Assembly (NCBI RefSeq): GCF_018155095.1
Contig: NZ_NAAI01000003.1
Coordinates: forward strand, 1-64,000
Source of the DNA: Bartonella queenslandensis
GTDB lineage: Bacteria > Pseudomonadota > Alphaproteobacteria > Rhizobiales > Rhizobiaceae
Direction: 5' to 3'
DNA: 64,000 bases
Under the pieces are notes generated by a model, which ran no database searches, was not told where the DNA came from, and saw only the letters and a program-made list of their open reading frames with translations. Made by a program: the position numbers and the translations under genes. The stretch's first letter is position 1. Every line of letters starts with the position of its first letter. Of the stretch, positions 9,293 to 19,815 are shown piece by piece.

Positions 9293-9772
9293 ATGAACAA
9301 TCACTCTTTAGAGAATTCTGCTTCGTTGAAGGTTATTTTAAAGCAGCGAAAAAAAAAGCGCTTCCTGATCTTTTTATTGTGTTGTTTGGTTATGGCAATT
9401 GCAACAAGTCTCATCGTATATGCAATGCGACATGCGGTCAGTTTTTTTAGAATGCCCTCTGAAATTACAAGAGAAGATATTTTAATGGGGCGTCCTTTGC
9501 GTTTGGGCGGCTTTGTTGAAAAGGGGACTGTTCGATATGTGGGAGAGAGTAGTGTTATTTTTTTTGTAACGGATAATACAAAACATGAAAAAGTGTTTTT
9601 CAATGGTGCCTTACCGGATCTTTTTCGTGAAGGTCAGGGAGTGATTGTAGAAGGGCATTTTGATAAACAGGGTTTTTTTATAGGGACGCGTATTCTCGCA
9701 AAACATGATGCAACTTATATGCCTAAAGAAACCGCTGATCGCTTGAAAAAACATTATAGTGTGGAGAAATAA
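9293..9772 (+). CDS. ccmE: Heme chaperone CcmE
   Basis: A 159-residue membrane-anchored periplasmic heme chaperone with a basic N-terminus and one membrane segment (about residues 22-45). The OB-fold domain ends in the HxxxY heme-binding motif: His138, predicted to bind heme covalently, and Tyr142 in [10 protein letters not shown]. CcmE receives heme from the CcmABCD complex and passes it to CcmF/CcmH. The stop lies just upstream of, or within, the start of ccmF. No ccmABCD genes occur in this window, so the rest of the System I pathway must be elsewhere. Confidence 0.93.
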   Translation: MNNHSLENSASLKVILKQRKKKRFLIFLLCCLVMAIATSLIVYAMRHAVSFFRMPSEITREDILMGRPLRLGGFVEKGTVRYVGESSVIFFVTDNTKHEKVFFNGALPDLFREGQGVIVEGHFDKQGFFIGTRILAKHDATYMPKETADRLKKHYSVEK

Positions 9773-9779
9773 TTCGATT

Positions 9780-11747
9780 GTGCTTGTCGAACTGGGGCAT
9801 ATTTTTTTAGCTGCAGCACTTGCTGTAAGTTTATTAGAAGCTTTCTTACCTGCTTTAGGTTTTTGGAAGAAAGAGCGTTTGTTAATGCAAACAGCTATTC
9901 CTTTAACGTATATCACTTTTACGTTATTGCTCTTATCTTTTTTAGTGATGATTTACGCTCATGCTATCTCTGATTTTTCTGTTTTAAATGTTGTTGAGAA
10001 TTCTCATTCAGAAAAACCGATGCTCTATAAAATCACGGGTGTTTGGGGCAACCACGAAGGCTCTATGTTATTATGGGTTTTATGTCTCACTTTTTTTAGT
10101 ACATTAATGGCTTTCTTTAGCCAATATTTGCCAGAAGATTTTAAGACACTTATTCTAATTTGCCAAAGTTGGATTACAAGCGCTTTTCTTTTATTTATTC
10201 TTTTTGTATCCAACCCATTTTTACGTGTGAATCCACCAGCATTACAGGGAAATGATCTCAATCCTCTTTTACAAGATATCGCATTAGCGATTCACCCTCC
10301 CCTTCTTTATTTAGGTTATGTTGGTTTTTCACTCTGTTTTTCTTTTGCCATTGCGGCATTGATTATGGGACATATTGATAGGATTTGGGCACGTTGGGTT
10401 CGTTCTTGGCTTTTACTTTCTTGGTGTTTTTTGACATCGGGGATTACGGTTGGCTCCTATTGGGCTTATTATGAGCTAGGATGGGGGGGGTATTGGTTTT
10501 GGGACCCTGTTGAAAATGTTTCGTTTATGCCTTGGCTTTCAGGAACGGCTCTTTTACATTCTGCTCTTGTTCTTGAAAAACGGGGAATATTGAAAAGTTG
10601 GACTTTGTTTTTAGCACTACTCACTTTTTCTCTTTCTCTTATGGGAACGTTTCTTGTTCGTTCGGGACTTTTAGTTTCTGTTCATAGTTTTGCTGTTGAT
10701 CCAGCACGGGGGCAAGCAATTCTTGCAATTTTATTTTTCTTTACGGGAGCAGCTTTTCTTCTTTTTTCTTTGCGCATCCCTCTTTTAAGAACAGAAAGCT
10801 TTTTTCAACCAATTTCGCGTGAAGGGTTTATTGTTTTAAATAACTTATTACTGACAACAATAACAGCAACAGTATTGATTGGTACGCTTTATCCTTATTT
10901 TATTGAGATGTTAACAGGGCAAAAAATTTCTGTAGGGGCTACTTTTTTTAACCTTACCTGTGGACCACTCATGCTTTTGCTGCTGTTGCTTGTTCCGTGT
11001 GGGTCAATGATGGCATGGAAGCGCGGTGATTTTTTCGCAGTTTTTGAACGATTGTGGTTTGTTTTTATCTTGGTTGGTATCGTCTGTTTTATATTATTTT
11101 ATGCGACATCTTTGCGTGATATTCTTGCGGTTTTAGGCATTGGTCTTTCAGCGTTTGTCTTTTTAGGAAGTTTAGCGGATCTATGGATAAAAAGTGGACA
11201 TGGCAAGAAAGCTTTTTCAGTACGTATTAAGAGGTTTTTTGGATTGCCGTGGTCTGTTTTTGGTGCAGCAATGGCACATATGGGATTAGGCGTTACATTA
11301 TTTGGTATTGTTTGTGTAGCAAGTTTCGGTCAAGAACGTATTTTAACCATGAACATAGGGGATAGGGTGATGATAGCGGATAAAATACTTCATTTTGATA
11401 CCGTGCATAATCGTTTTGGTTCAAATTATTCGGCAATGGAGTTTTGTTTTAAAATATATGAAAATAAAAACATTGTGGGTTATGTAACAGCCTCAAAGAG
11501 ATTTTATGCAAGCCAAAATACATCGACAACGGAAGTTGGCCTTCAAAATCATGGCTTATCACAACTCTATGTTGTACCGGGACATCTCGATAATCGGGGG
11601 CTTGTTGTGCATATATGGTGGAAGCCTTATATAATATGCATTTGGTTAGGGGCATTTATGATGGCTATGGGAGGATGTCTTTCTCTTCTAGGATATTGGT
11701 TTCGCACTGGAGTGTACAAGAGGGTGCTGCTTGCTTTAAAATTTTGA
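9780..11747 (+). CDS. ccmF: Cytochrome c heme lyase subunit CcmF
   Basis: A large polytopic inner-membrane protein of about 655 residues with some 14 hydrophobic segments. The Trp-rich WWD-type signature WGGYWFWDPVENVSFMPW is near residues 236-253, with conserved periplasmic His residues around it (AIHPPLLYLGYVG, VHSFAVDP). CcmF joins heme from CcmE to the CXXCH cysteines of apocytochromes. The GTG at 9780 gives the family N-terminus (M)LVELGH. An upstream GTG at 9759 would add seven unusual residues and overlap ccmE. The ccmH start follows 12 bases after the stop. Confidence 0.92.
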   Translation: MLVELGHIFLAAALAVSLLEAFLPALGFWKKERLLMQTAIPLTYITFTLLLLSFLVMIYAHAISDFSVLNVVENSHSEKPMLYKITGVWGNHEGSMLLWVLCLTFFSTLMAFFSQYLPEDFKTLILICQSWITSAFLLFILFVSNPFLRVNPPALQGNDLNPLLQDIALAIHPPLLYLGYVGFSLCFSFAIAALIMGHIDRIWARWVRSWLLLSWCFLTSGITVGSYWAYYELGWGGYWFWDPVENVSFMPWLSGTALLHSALVLEKRGILKSWTLFLALLTFSLSLMGTFLVRSGLLVSVHSFAVDPARGQAILAILFFFTGAAFLLFSLRIPLLRTESFFQPISREGFIVLNNLLLTTITATVLIGTLYPYFIEMLTGQKISVGATFFNLTCGPLMLLLLLLVPCGSMMAWKRGDFFAVFERLWFVFILVGIVCFILFYATSLRDILAVLGIGLSAFVFLGSLADLWIKSGHGKKAFSVRIKRFFGLPWSVFGAAMAHMGLGVTLFGIVCVASFGQERILTMNIGDRVMIADKILHFDTVHNRFGSNYSAMEFCFKIYENKNIVGYVTASKRFYASQNTSTTEVGLQNHGLSQLYVVPGHLDNRGLVVHIWWKPYIICIWLGAFMMAMGGCLSLLGYWFRTGVYKRVLLALKF

Positions 11748-11759
11748 AGGAGACATGAG

Positions 11760-12164
11760 ATGAAAAAAATTCTTTGGATTTTATTGTTTTTCATCGCAAC
11801 GTTTCCTGTTCGATTAGTGATAGCAGTAGAGCCGGATGAGATTTTAAAGGATACAGTTCTTGAAAGGCGAGCACGAGATATTTCATCGCATTTACGATGT
11901 CCTGTTTGTCATAATCGATCAATTGATGACTCAGATGCTTCTCTGGCACGTGATTTAAGGCTTTTAATTCGTGAAAAATTAAAAATGGGTTATAGCAATC
12001 AGCAAGTGATTGACTTTCTTGTTGAACGATATGGTGAATTCATTCTCTTAAAACCACCTTTGAATAAAACAACTTTGTTTTTATGGTTTTCGCCTTTGAT
12101 TATTATCATCATGGGTGCGAGTATCATATTTTTCCAGTTAAAACGGTATAAGCGCGAGAAATAA
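11760..12164 (+). CDS. ccmH: Cytochrome c maturation protein CcmH (CycL)
   Basis: A 134-residue thiol-reductase subunit of the heme lyase. It has a signal peptide (about residues 1-22), the LRCPVC motif with redox Cys47 and Cys50, and a C-terminal membrane anchor (about residues 105-124). It keeps the CXXCH cysteines of apocytochrome c reduced. The start has AAGGAGACATGAG immediately upstream, a strong ribosome binding site. It ends the ccmIEFH group. As in many rhizobial genomes, degP comes next. Confidence 0.93.
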   Translation: MKKILWILLFFIATFPVRLVIAVEPDEILKDTVLERRARDISSHLRCPVCHNRSIDDSDASLARDLRLLIREKLKMGYSNQQVIDFLVERYGEFILLKPPLNKTTLFLWFSPLIIIIMGASIIFFQLKRYKREK

Positions 12165-12397
12165 TAATTTATGTGGATTAAAAAGAACAGTTAAAGATGC
12201 CATTGCATTAAAAAGATGTTACATAAAAGAAAAATTCAGATCATTTGCAATAAACATTGAGCCTTATTGTCATTAATATTGGAGAATACTGAAATCTTAC
12301 AAAATTTTAATAATTTAGACAGAAAACGGTAAGGTCTGGTATTTTATAAGGGATCGGATTGGGATAGAAAGTGTGATTGAATAGGAGCATAGAATAA

Positions 12398-13909
12398 ATG
12401 TTAAAAAAAACTTTCTTTAAAACATTTGTCGCGGTAAGTTTTTCCGCCGTATTAGAGAGTGCACTGTTTTTTAGTGGATGCACATCAAGCTTATGGACGA
12501 CAAAGGCTCATGCAAGTTCTGTATTTACTTCGTTAGTGCAACAACAGGGATTTGCAGATATCGTTGCTCAAGTGAAACCGGCGGTTGTTGCAGTGCAAGT
12601 AAAGAGCAATAAAAAGAAAGAAGATTGGTTCTTTAGCAACTTTTTTAGTGGTCCAGGGATTGATCAATTACCTGATCAACATCCTTTGAAAAGGCTTTTT
12701 AAAGAGTTTTATGATTTTGATAAACCTAAAAATAAATTTCCCAATCATTCACAAAGACTTCGTCCTGTTGCTTTTGGATCGGGCTTTTTTATTTCGTCTG
12801 ATGGTTACATTGTGACCAATGATCATGTAATTTCTGACGGGACAAGTTATACTGTTGTTCTTGATGATGGTACAGAATTGAATGCAAAGCTCATTGGAAA
12901 AGATCCCAAAACCGACCTTGCCGTATTAAAGGTGAATGACAAAAGAAAATTCTCCTATGTTGATTTTGGAGATGATTCAAAGCTTCGTGTTGGAGATTGG
13001 GTTGTTGCCATAGGAAATCCATTTGGTCTTGGTGGGACTGTGACAGCAGGTATTGTGTCGGCGCGTGGACGTGATATCGGTACGGGTGTTTATGATGATT
13101 TTATTCAGATTGATGCCGCTGTTAATAGAGGGAACTCTGGTGGTCCAACATTTGATCTTAATGGAAAGGTTGTTGGGGTTAATACAGCAATTTTTTCTCC
13201 TTCTGGAGGAAATGTAGGGATTGCGTTCGCTATTCCGGCAGCAACTGTGAAACAGGTTGTACAACAACTTATCGAAAAAGGCTCCGTTCAGCGGGGTTGG
13301 CTAGGCGTTCAGATTCAGCCGATCACAAAGGAGATTTCTGATTCAATCGGTTTAAAAGAAGCCAAGGGTGCTTTGGTCACTGATCCGTTAAAAGGACCAG
13401 CAGAAAAAGCTGGTATCAAGGCTGGTGATGTCATTATTTCGGTGAATAATGAAAAGATTACTGATGCGCGTGATTTGGCGAAACGTATTGCAAATATTAA
13501 ACCAGGAGAAACAGTAGCCATAGGGATTTGGAGATCAGGTAAGGAGGAGAATATAAAGGTCAAGCTTGCTTCAATGTCTGAAGATGAAAGTAAGAAAGAG
13601 GGTTCAAAATCTTCAAATGAGAGCGGTAATTTAGAGGAAACATTGGAAGATTATGGTTTGATTGTTATTCCTTCTGATGATGGTATAGGCGTGGTCGTAA
13701 CGGATGTCGATACCGATTCAGATGCTGCCGATAAAGGGATACGTCCTGGCGATATCATTGTGACGGTGAATAATAAACCGGTTAAAAAAGTCTCTGATAT
13801 TATCAGTACAATCAAAAATGCTCAGCAGTTAGGACGAAAAGCTATTCTCTTACAAGTGCGAACAAATGATCAAAATCGTTTTGTTGCTCTTCCAATTTTC
13901 AAAAAATAA
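12398..13909 (+). CDS. degP: Periplasmic serine protease DegP/HtrA
   Basis: A 503-residue HtrA-family protease and chaperone. A hydrophobic export signal spans about residues 8-39. The trypsin-like domain has the triad His143 (TNDHV), Asp173 (KTDLAVLK) and Ser247 (RGNSGGP). Two PDZ domains follow, at about 290-385 and 415-500. It degrades misfolded envelope proteins. HtrA is a stress factor and antigen in Bartonella and Brucella. The Cys28 in SGCTS is not in a convincing lipobox. It is followed by a perfect 16-bp inverted repeat before the next regulator gene. Confidence 0.93.
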   Translation: MLKKTFFKTFVAVSFSAVLESALFFSGCTSSLWTTKAHASSVFTSLVQQQGFADIVAQVKPAVVAVQVKSNKKKEDWFFSNFFSGPGIDQLPDQHPLKRLFKEFYDFDKPKNKFPNHSQRLRPVAFGSGFFISSDGYIVTNDHVISDGTSYTVVLDDGTELNAKLIGKDPKTDLAVLKVNDKRKFSYVDFGDDSKLRVGDWVVAIGNPFGLGGTVTAGIVSARGRDIGTGVYDDFIQIDAAVNRGNSGGPTFDLNGKVVGVNTAIFSPSGGNVGIAFAIPAATVKQVVQQLIEKGSVQRGWLGVQIQPITKEISDSIGLKEAKGALVTDPLKGPAEKAGIKAGDVIISVNNEKITDARDLAKRIANIKPGETVAIGIWRSGKEENIKVKLASMSEDESKKEGSKSSNESGNLEETLEDYGLIVIPSDDGIGVVVTDVDTDSDAADKGIRPGDIIVTVNNKPVKKVSDIISTIKNAQQLGRKAILLQVRTNDQNRFVALPIFKK

Positions 13910-13919
13910 GGCTTTGAGT

Positions 13920-13952
13920 GTAGGACAAATGTTTATTAAACATTTGTCCTAC
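13920..13952 (+). terminator. Long perfect hairpin between degP and a response-regulator gene
   Basis: GTAGGACAAATGTTTA is followed after one base by its exact reverse complement, giving a 16-bp perfect inverted repeat 10 bases after the degP stop. No T-tract follows on either strand, so a classical intrinsic terminator is doubtful. RNA processing, mRNA 3' protection or partial termination are possible. Confidence 0.55.
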
Positions 13953-13981
13953 TACACAATAAAATAATGGAGATGCGTTTT

Positions 13982-14668
13982 ATGAAGATACTCGTTATTG
14001 AAGATGATCATGAGACAGGACGTTATCTCGAAAAAGCTTTTTTGGAAGTAGGGCATTCTGTTGATGTTGCTTGTGATGGAGACACGGGATACGCTTTAGC
14101 AACTACGGAAAATTATGATGTTATGGTTGTTGACCGAATGCTTTTGCATCGTGATGGCCTTTCTATTATTTCTGAATTACGAGCTAAAGGCAATGAGACA
14201 CCGGTTCTTATTCTGTCAGCTTTAGGGCAAGTTAATGATCGTGTAACAGGGTTGCGTGCAGGGGCGGATGATTATTTGACAAAGCCTTATGCTTTTTCTG
14301 AACTTCTTGCGCGTGTTGAAGTCTTACAGCGGCGGAAAAATCCTAAAGAAGCAGAAACTGTTTATTGCGTAAGCAATCTTGAGCTTGATCGGTTAGCACA
14401 TACGGTAAAACGGGGTGATAGAAACATTTTATTGCAACCACGAGAGTTTCGTTTACTCGAATATTTAATGCGCTATGCGGGGCAGGTTGTTACACGCACT
14501 ATGCTTTTGGAAAATGTTTGGGATTACCATTTTGATCCACAAACAAATGTCATTGATGTCCATATCTCTCGTTTAAGAGCAAAAATTGAAAAAGATTTTG
14601 ATGTTCCCCTTCTCCATACCGTGCGTGGCGCTGGATATATGCTGAAAGCACCAGATAACAAAGCATGA
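13982..14668 (+). CDS. OmpR-family response regulator downstream of degP
   Basis: A 228-residue regulator. The receiver domain has acidic residues Glu7-Asp8-Asp9, phospho-acceptor Asp51 in VVDRMLLHRDG, and Lys in LTKPYAF. The C-terminal winged helix ends with NVIDVHISRLRAKIE and RGAGYML. The ATG at 13982 starts at MKILVIEDD; an in-frame ATG 15 bases upstream is less likely. The stop overlaps the start of the kinase gene by 4 bases. Adjacency to degP suggests a role in envelope stress, which is inference. No confident orthologue name can be assigned. Confidence 0.87.
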   Translation: MKILVIEDDHETGRYLEKAFLEVGHSVDVACDGDTGYALATTENYDVMVVDRMLLHRDGLSIISELRAKGNETPVLILSALGQVNDRVTGLRAGADDYLTKPYAFSELLARVEVLQRRKNPKEAETVYCVSNLELDRLAHTVKRGDRNILLQPREFRLLEYLMRYAGQVVTRTMLLENVWDYHFDPQTNVIDVHISRLRAKIEKDFDVPLLHTVRGAGYMLKAPDNKA

Positions 14669-16047
14669 ATCGCTTGATTAATATAATGCGCACGACTGCG
14701 CTAAGGCTTTCAGCACTTTACATTTTATTGTTTGGATTGGTGGCAATAGGTCTTTCTATTTATATGACAGCATTTTCTGCTTCATTGTTAACAGAACAAA
14801 CTGAACAGGCTTTACATGAAGAATTAAAATATATTGAAAATGCTTATAATTATGGAGGTATTCCTTTATTAATGCGCACTATTGATTATCGTTCAAGGCA
14901 ACCTGGGGCATTTCTTTATCTTGTTACAGATCCTATGGGACGTATTTTGGCAGGCAATGTAGCACGTATTGAATTAGGTCTTTTGAAGCAGAATGGTTTT
15001 ATTTCTACCTCCTTTTTATATTCACGTTTTGGAGAACATGGCAAAACAAGTGAACATCGCGCTTTGGCAGTTGTTTTTGATTTGCCTAATGCTATGAAGA
15101 TTCTTATAGGACGCGATTTGGATGAGCCAGAACGTTTTGCGGCGGTTATTCGTAAAGCTGTGATCATAGCACTTACAGCAATGGTGGGAGGCGCTTTACT
15201 CATATGGTTTTTTGTTGGCAGGAGAGCTTTACAAAGGATTGATCAAGTAACAGCTGCATCACGTCGCTTGATGGATGGTGATTTCAGTGGGCGTTTACCA
15301 GTTTCTGGGGTAGGAGATGAGTTTGATCGATTGTCAACGAATCTTAATATTATGTTAGACCGCATTGAAGAGTTAAATATCGGTTTGCGTCAAGTATCAG
15401 ATAATATTGCTCATGATCTGAAAACACCATTAACGCGTCTTAGAAATCGTTCTGAAGAAGCCCTTTCGGGGAACAAGACAAAGCTTGAATATCGCCAGGT
15501 CATTGAGAGTGTTATTGCTGAATCAGATCAACTTATTCGTACGTTTAATGCGATTTTAATGATTTCACGCATTGAAGCGAGCAATGCAATTGAGCATCTT
15601 GAGACGATGAATATGAAACTGATCCTTGAAGATGCTGTTGAACTTTACGAACCTTTTGCTGAAGAGTCAGGTGTTTTACTTCAGTTAGGAGATATATTTG
15701 ACAAAGAGCTTAAATTGAATCGTGAGCTTATTGCGCAAACAATTTTTAATCTTATCGATAATGCGATTAAATATGCCTCTAAAGATAGGGGAAAAGCGAA
15801 GGTTTGTTTATCAATGGAATATCGTGATGAACATGTACTAGTTATTGTAAGCGATAATGGTCCAGGAATAGCAGAGGATAAACGTGAAAAAGTAACAGAA
15901 CGCTTTGTTCGTCTTGAAGAAAGCCGTACACAACCTGGTTTTGGAATTGGTTTAAGTATAGCAAAAGCAGTTATGAAATTGCACGGAGGTGAATTGTTAC
16001 TTGAAAATGCAAATCCAGGACTTAGGGCTGTTTTATTATTTCCTTAA
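14665..16047 (+). CDS. Sensor histidine kinase paired with the degP-linked regulator
   Basis: A 460-residue inner-membrane kinase. Two membrane segments (about residues 12-36 and 164-184) flank a periplasmic domain of about 125 residues. A HAMP linker (RRLMDGDFSGRLPV) follows, then H-box DNIAHDLKTPLTRLRNR with His250. The ATPase motifs are FNLIDNAIKYA, SDNGPGIAED and GFGIGLSIAKAV. It overlaps the regulator gene by 4 bases. All catalytic motifs are intact, unlike the EnvZ-like gene at 48.5 kb. Confidence 0.88.
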   Translation: MNRLINIMRTTALRLSALYILLFGLVAIGLSIYMTAFSASLLTEQTEQALHEELKYIENAYNYGGIPLLMRTIDYRSRQPGAFLYLVTDPMGRILAGNVARIELGLLKQNGFISTSFLYSRFGEHGKTSEHRALAVVFDLPNAMKILIGRDLDEPERFAAVIRKAVIIALTAMVGGALLIWFFVGRRALQRIDQVTAASRRLMDGDFSGRLPVSGVGDEFDRLSTNLNIMLDRIEELNIGLRQVSDNIAHDLKTPLTRLRNRSEEALSGNKTKLEYRQVIESVIAESDQLIRTFNAILMISRIEASNAIEHLETMNMKLILEDAVELYEPFAEESGVLLQLGDIFDKELKLNRELIAQTIFNLIDNAIKYASKDRGKAKVCLSMEYRDEHVLVIVSDNGPGIAEDKREKVTERFVRLEESRTQPGFGIGLSIAKAVMKLHGGELLLENANPGLRAVLLFP

Positions 16048-16145
16048 AGATATTTTCTTCACTTTTTTCTTTTCATACGGAACGACTATTTTAAAAGTGT
16101 AATGCAATAGATAAGGAAAGCAAAATGCTTTTCAAGGGAGATGAG

Positions 16146-19070
16146 ATGAAACAAGCTTTTTTAAAAACACAGCTTCTCCCCTTATGCCCTCTCAATGAAA
16201 GTGGTTCCCAGTGGTTAAAAGACATGGAAGAACAAGCAAAGAAAGAAGGTTTAGAACCGCTTGTTTCCATCATTTCAGAGAATGGAACGCAGATTGATTT
16301 TATTCGTGCGGTTATGACCTTATCTCCTTTTTTGCGTGAGGTTTTAATTGCCAATCCATCATATCTTAGTCCTTTATTGCATGTTGATATAGAAACAAGG
16401 CTGAGCAAAATTATCGATGATATGATGGTTATCGATAAGGATGAATCTACAAATGAAACTTCATTAATGGCTGCTTTAAGGCGTAAAAAACGAGAAGTGC
16501 ATGTTCTCATTGCTTTAGCTGATTTGAGTGGTGTTTTTACTTACGAAGTTTCATGTGCTTGGTTGACGCGTTTGGGTGAAGCTGCATTAGGTGTAGCATT
16601 GCGTTTTCTCTTAAGAGAAGCACATGATCATGGTAAGATCAATTTACTGAACCGCGAGAATCCGGAAAAAGACTGTGGTTTAATCATTTTAGGGATGGGA
16701 AAATTAGGAGCAGGAGAACTTAATTATTCTTCTGATATTGATCTTATTGTTTTCATTGATGAAACATCACCTCATATTGGTAATCTTTCTGAAAGTGTCG
16801 ACGTCTTTTCTAAAATGGTACGCCGATTAATACGTATCATTCAAGAGCGTACTGCGGAAGGATATGTTTTTCGTCTTGATTTTCGTCTTCGTCCAGATCC
16901 AGGATCAACACCTTTGGCTTTACCAGTAAGGACAGCCTTGCGTTATTACGAAGGACGTGGACAAAATTGGGAACGAGCCGCCATGATTAAAGCACGTCCG
17001 GTTGCTGGTGATAAAAGAGCAGGTTTTAACTTTCTTAAAGAGCTTTTTCCTTACGTGTGGCGAAAATATTTAGATTATGCTGCGATTGCTGATATTCATT
17101 CGATCAAACGTCAAATTCATGCGTATAAAAGTTATGGTCAAATTGCAGCTTATGGTCACAATATAAAGTTAGGTCGTGGTGGTATTCGTGAAATTGAGTT
17201 TTTTGTCCAAACGCAACAACTTATTGCTGGAGGACGTTTTCCTCAATTACGTGGACGTCAGACAGTTGCAATGTTAGCAGAACTTCACACGCTTGGTTGG
17301 ATTAGTGAGAAAACGAGAGATAGTCTTATAAAAAGTTATGCTTTTCTAAGAAATGTGGAACATCGTATTCAGATGCTTGCGGATGAACAAACGCATCTTC
17401 TGCCAAGTGATATTTCTCAATTCACAAGTGTTGCTTATTTAATGGGTTATCACGACAGCAGCAGTTTTATCCGTGATTTATTAAAAACACTTCAGGTTGT
17501 TGAAAAACACTATGCAGCATTGTTTGAGAATGAACAAGAACTTGGTTTAGAAATTGGCAATTTAGTTTTTACAGGAGAAGAAGATGATCCGGAGACATTA
17601 ATAACATTAAGCCGTTTAGGTTTTGAAAGAGCGAGTGATATTTGTCGTATTATGCGCACTCTCCATTGTGGTCGTTATAAAGCAACGCAATCCGCTGAAG
17701 CGCGTGAGAGATTAACAGAATTAACACCAGCTCTTTTGAAAGCTTTTGGTGCAACAAAACGGGCTGATGAGGCGATGTTGCGTTTTGATAGTTTTTTACA
17801 GGGCTTACCCTCAGGAATTCAACTTTTTAGTCTTTTACAGTCTAATCCCTCTCTTTTAGATATGCTTGTCCTTATTATGGGAGCGGCTCCACGGCTTGCA
17901 GAAATTATTACACGCAGATCTCATGTTTTTGATGGAATGCTAGACCCAAATATTCTTTCAGAATTACCAACAAAAACCTATTTAGAAAAACGACTTGAAT
18001 ATTTTCTTGAAGATATTTTTTCTTATGAGGAAATCCTCGACCATTTAAGGATTTTTGCAGATGAACAACGTTTTTTGATTGGGATTCGAATTTTAAATGG
18101 TACAATTACAGGAGAAAGAGCAGGTTTTGCTTTTACTGCGCTTGCTGACCTTATGATTACAAAAACATTTTCTGCCGTTCAAGAAGAGTTTTTTCGTCTT
18201 CATGGCCGTATTAAAGGGGGACGTGTTGGCATATTGGGAATGGGGAAGCTTGGAAGTCGTGAATTAACAGCGGGATCGGATATCGATATCATTTTGCTTT
18301 ATGAACACGATGATGATGCAGAAATATCTGATGGAGAAAAGCCTCTTTACATTTCTCAATATTATACGCGTTTAGCACAGCGCCTCGTTTCTGCTTTATC
18401 TACACTTACAAGTCAAGGTGTTCTTTATGCTGTTGATTTAAGGTTACGGCCCTTAGGTAATAAAGGACCTATTGCTGTTTCTTTTCCATTTTTTAAAAAA
18501 TATTATCGTCAAGAAGCATGGGTATGGGAATATCTTGCTTTAACAAGGGCTCGAGGCATTACAGGAGATCCTGATTTTTTACAAAAGTTAGAAAATGAAG
18601 TGTGTACAATTATTGCTATTTCTCGTAATAAGAACGAAGTTGCAAAAGAAGTGTGTGAAATGCGCTCTTTGATTGCAAAAGAAAAGCCGCCAAAAAATCA
18701 ATGGGATTTTAAAACGATGTCTGGTGGCATTATGGACTTAGAGTTTATCGCTCAATTTGCTCTTATTACGCACGTCATTGAGTTTAAAATTGGGGCGACG
18801 ACAGCGGATATTTTAGACCACTTACCAAATAGTTTTCTTAATCAATCATGTATTGCTGATTTACGTTATGCCTATGGTCTCTATACAAATTTGAGTCAAA
18901 TTATACGTCTTTGCTTAAATGATCCTCTTGATCCCAATGATATGCCACCTGGATTAAGTGACCTTTTGTTAAATAGTGTTGGTGAACCTGATTTGCTTCG
19001 TATTGAAAAATTAATTGCAGAAACTGGGCAATTGGTCTGTTCAGTTTTTACAAAAATTATGAAATATTAA
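16146..19070 (+). CDS. glnE: Bifunctional glutamine synthetase adenylyltransferase/deadenylase
   Basis: About 974 residues, the usual length. The enzyme adds or removes AMP on glutamine synthetase according to nitrogen status. The two nucleotidyltransferase domains each show the GMGKLG motif and a metal-binding GSDxD/SSDxD pair: GAGELNYSSDIDLIVF in the N-terminal half and GSRELTAGSDIDIILLY in the C-terminal half. Helical regulatory regions lie after each. An upstream ATG at 16125 is open, but AAGGGAG sits about 8 bases before the ATG at 16146, which is preferred. It follows the two-component pair on the same strand after a short gap. Confidence 0.95.
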   Translation: MKQAFLKTQLLPLCPLNESGSQWLKDMEEQAKKEGLEPLVSIISENGTQIDFIRAVMTLSPFLREVLIANPSYLSPLLHVDIETRLSKIIDDMMVIDKDESTNETSLMAALRRKKREVHVLIALADLSGVFTYEVSCAWLTRLGEAALGVALRFLLREAHDHGKINLLNRENPEKDCGLIILGMGKLGAGELNYSSDIDLIVFIDETSPHIGNLSESVDVFSKMVRRLIRIIQERTAEGYVFRLDFRLRPDPGSTPLALPVRTALRYYEGRGQNWERAAMIKARPVAGDKRAGFNFLKELFPYVWRKYLDYAAIADIHSIKRQIHAYKSYGQIAAYGHNIKLGRGGIREIEFFVQTQQLIAGGRFPQLRGRQTVAMLAELHTLGWISEKTRDSLIKSYAFLRNVEHRIQMLADEQTHLLPSDISQFTSVAYLMGYHDSSSFIRDLLKTLQVVEKHYAALFENEQELGLEIGNLVFTGEEDDPETLITLSRLGFERASDICRIMRTLHCGRYKATQSAEARERLTELTPALLKAFGATKRADEAMLRFDSFLQGLPSGIQLFSLLQSNPSLLDMLVLIMGAAPRLAEIITRRSHVFDGMLDPNILSELPTKTYLEKRLEYFLEDIFSYEEILDHLRIFADEQRFLIGIRILNGTITGERAGFAFTALADLMITKTFSAVQEEFFRLHGRIKGGRVGILGMGKLGSRELTAGSDIDIILLYEHDDDAEISDGEKPLYISQYYTRLAQRLVSALSTLTSQGVLYAVDLRLRPLGNKGPIAVSFPFFKKYYRQEAWVWEYLALTRARGITGDPDFLQKLENEVCTIIAISRNKNEVAKEVCEMRSLIAKEKPPKNQWDFKTMSGGIMDLEFIAQFALITHVIEFKIGATTADILDHLPNSFLNQSCIADLRYAYGLYTNLSQIIRLCLNDPLDPNDMPPGLSDLLLNSVGEPDLLRIEKLIAETGQLVCSVFTKIMKY

Positions 19071-19815
19071 ATGCTTATAATAATTTTCTGAAAGCATTGA
19101 ATGTTATTTTTAGATAAAACACAAATAGATATTAATAATAAACACTGTTCATTCCATTTTTATATTTCATTATATGCTTGAGAGCTTTAGAGAGTAATAA
19201 TTTTCTCTATTGGTTTTTCAAGTGTGATGAAAGATTTTTTTGTTCAACGAGCTTATTCTAAGCATGATTCTTTATGAAAAAGCAATGTAGTGACGACCTT
19301 TTAGAGAATTAAGAGTCTTAGCCCATGAATATGATAGAAGTATATGGCTCATTTACAAAGCAGCAGTCTCTCAGATTCATCGATGAATTGAGAGATCTTT
19401 AACACGAGAATATGGGCAAGGGTATTTTTATCACACAGCTTTAGATAACCTCTTATAGAGGGAGTGGCTATATATAATTCCTTATAACATTAATATTATA
19501 AAGTTATTAATAAGGCAAAATTTTTTATTGATTATCACTCTCATTTTTTCAAAAAATTGATATTATAATTATTTATACAATGCTAGATAATAATGAAAAA
19601 TATAAAGTTATAAAAGATAATACAGAGTAATAATTAATGGAAATGTAAAGCATATTTTAAATTTTTAATAATATATTTATTAGTAAAATACTTTTATTTT
19701 TAAATAAAAACTTTAATTTTTTATAACTGTGTCATTTTTGCTATAGATTTTTTTCAAAAAGTGTGAAACGATTTACTATTATTTATGTATCACATTAGCT
19801 TTTAGGGGAGCAATT
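19071..19815. other. Long AT-rich spacer upstream of hbp
   Basis: About 745 bases with no credible gene. An imperfect inverted repeat (TCTCTCAGATTCAT/ATGAATTGAGAGA) is at 19367-19395. The last 250 bases are almost pure A/T and probably hold the hbp promoter and iron-responsive operator, which cannot be placed by eye. Confidence 0.5.
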
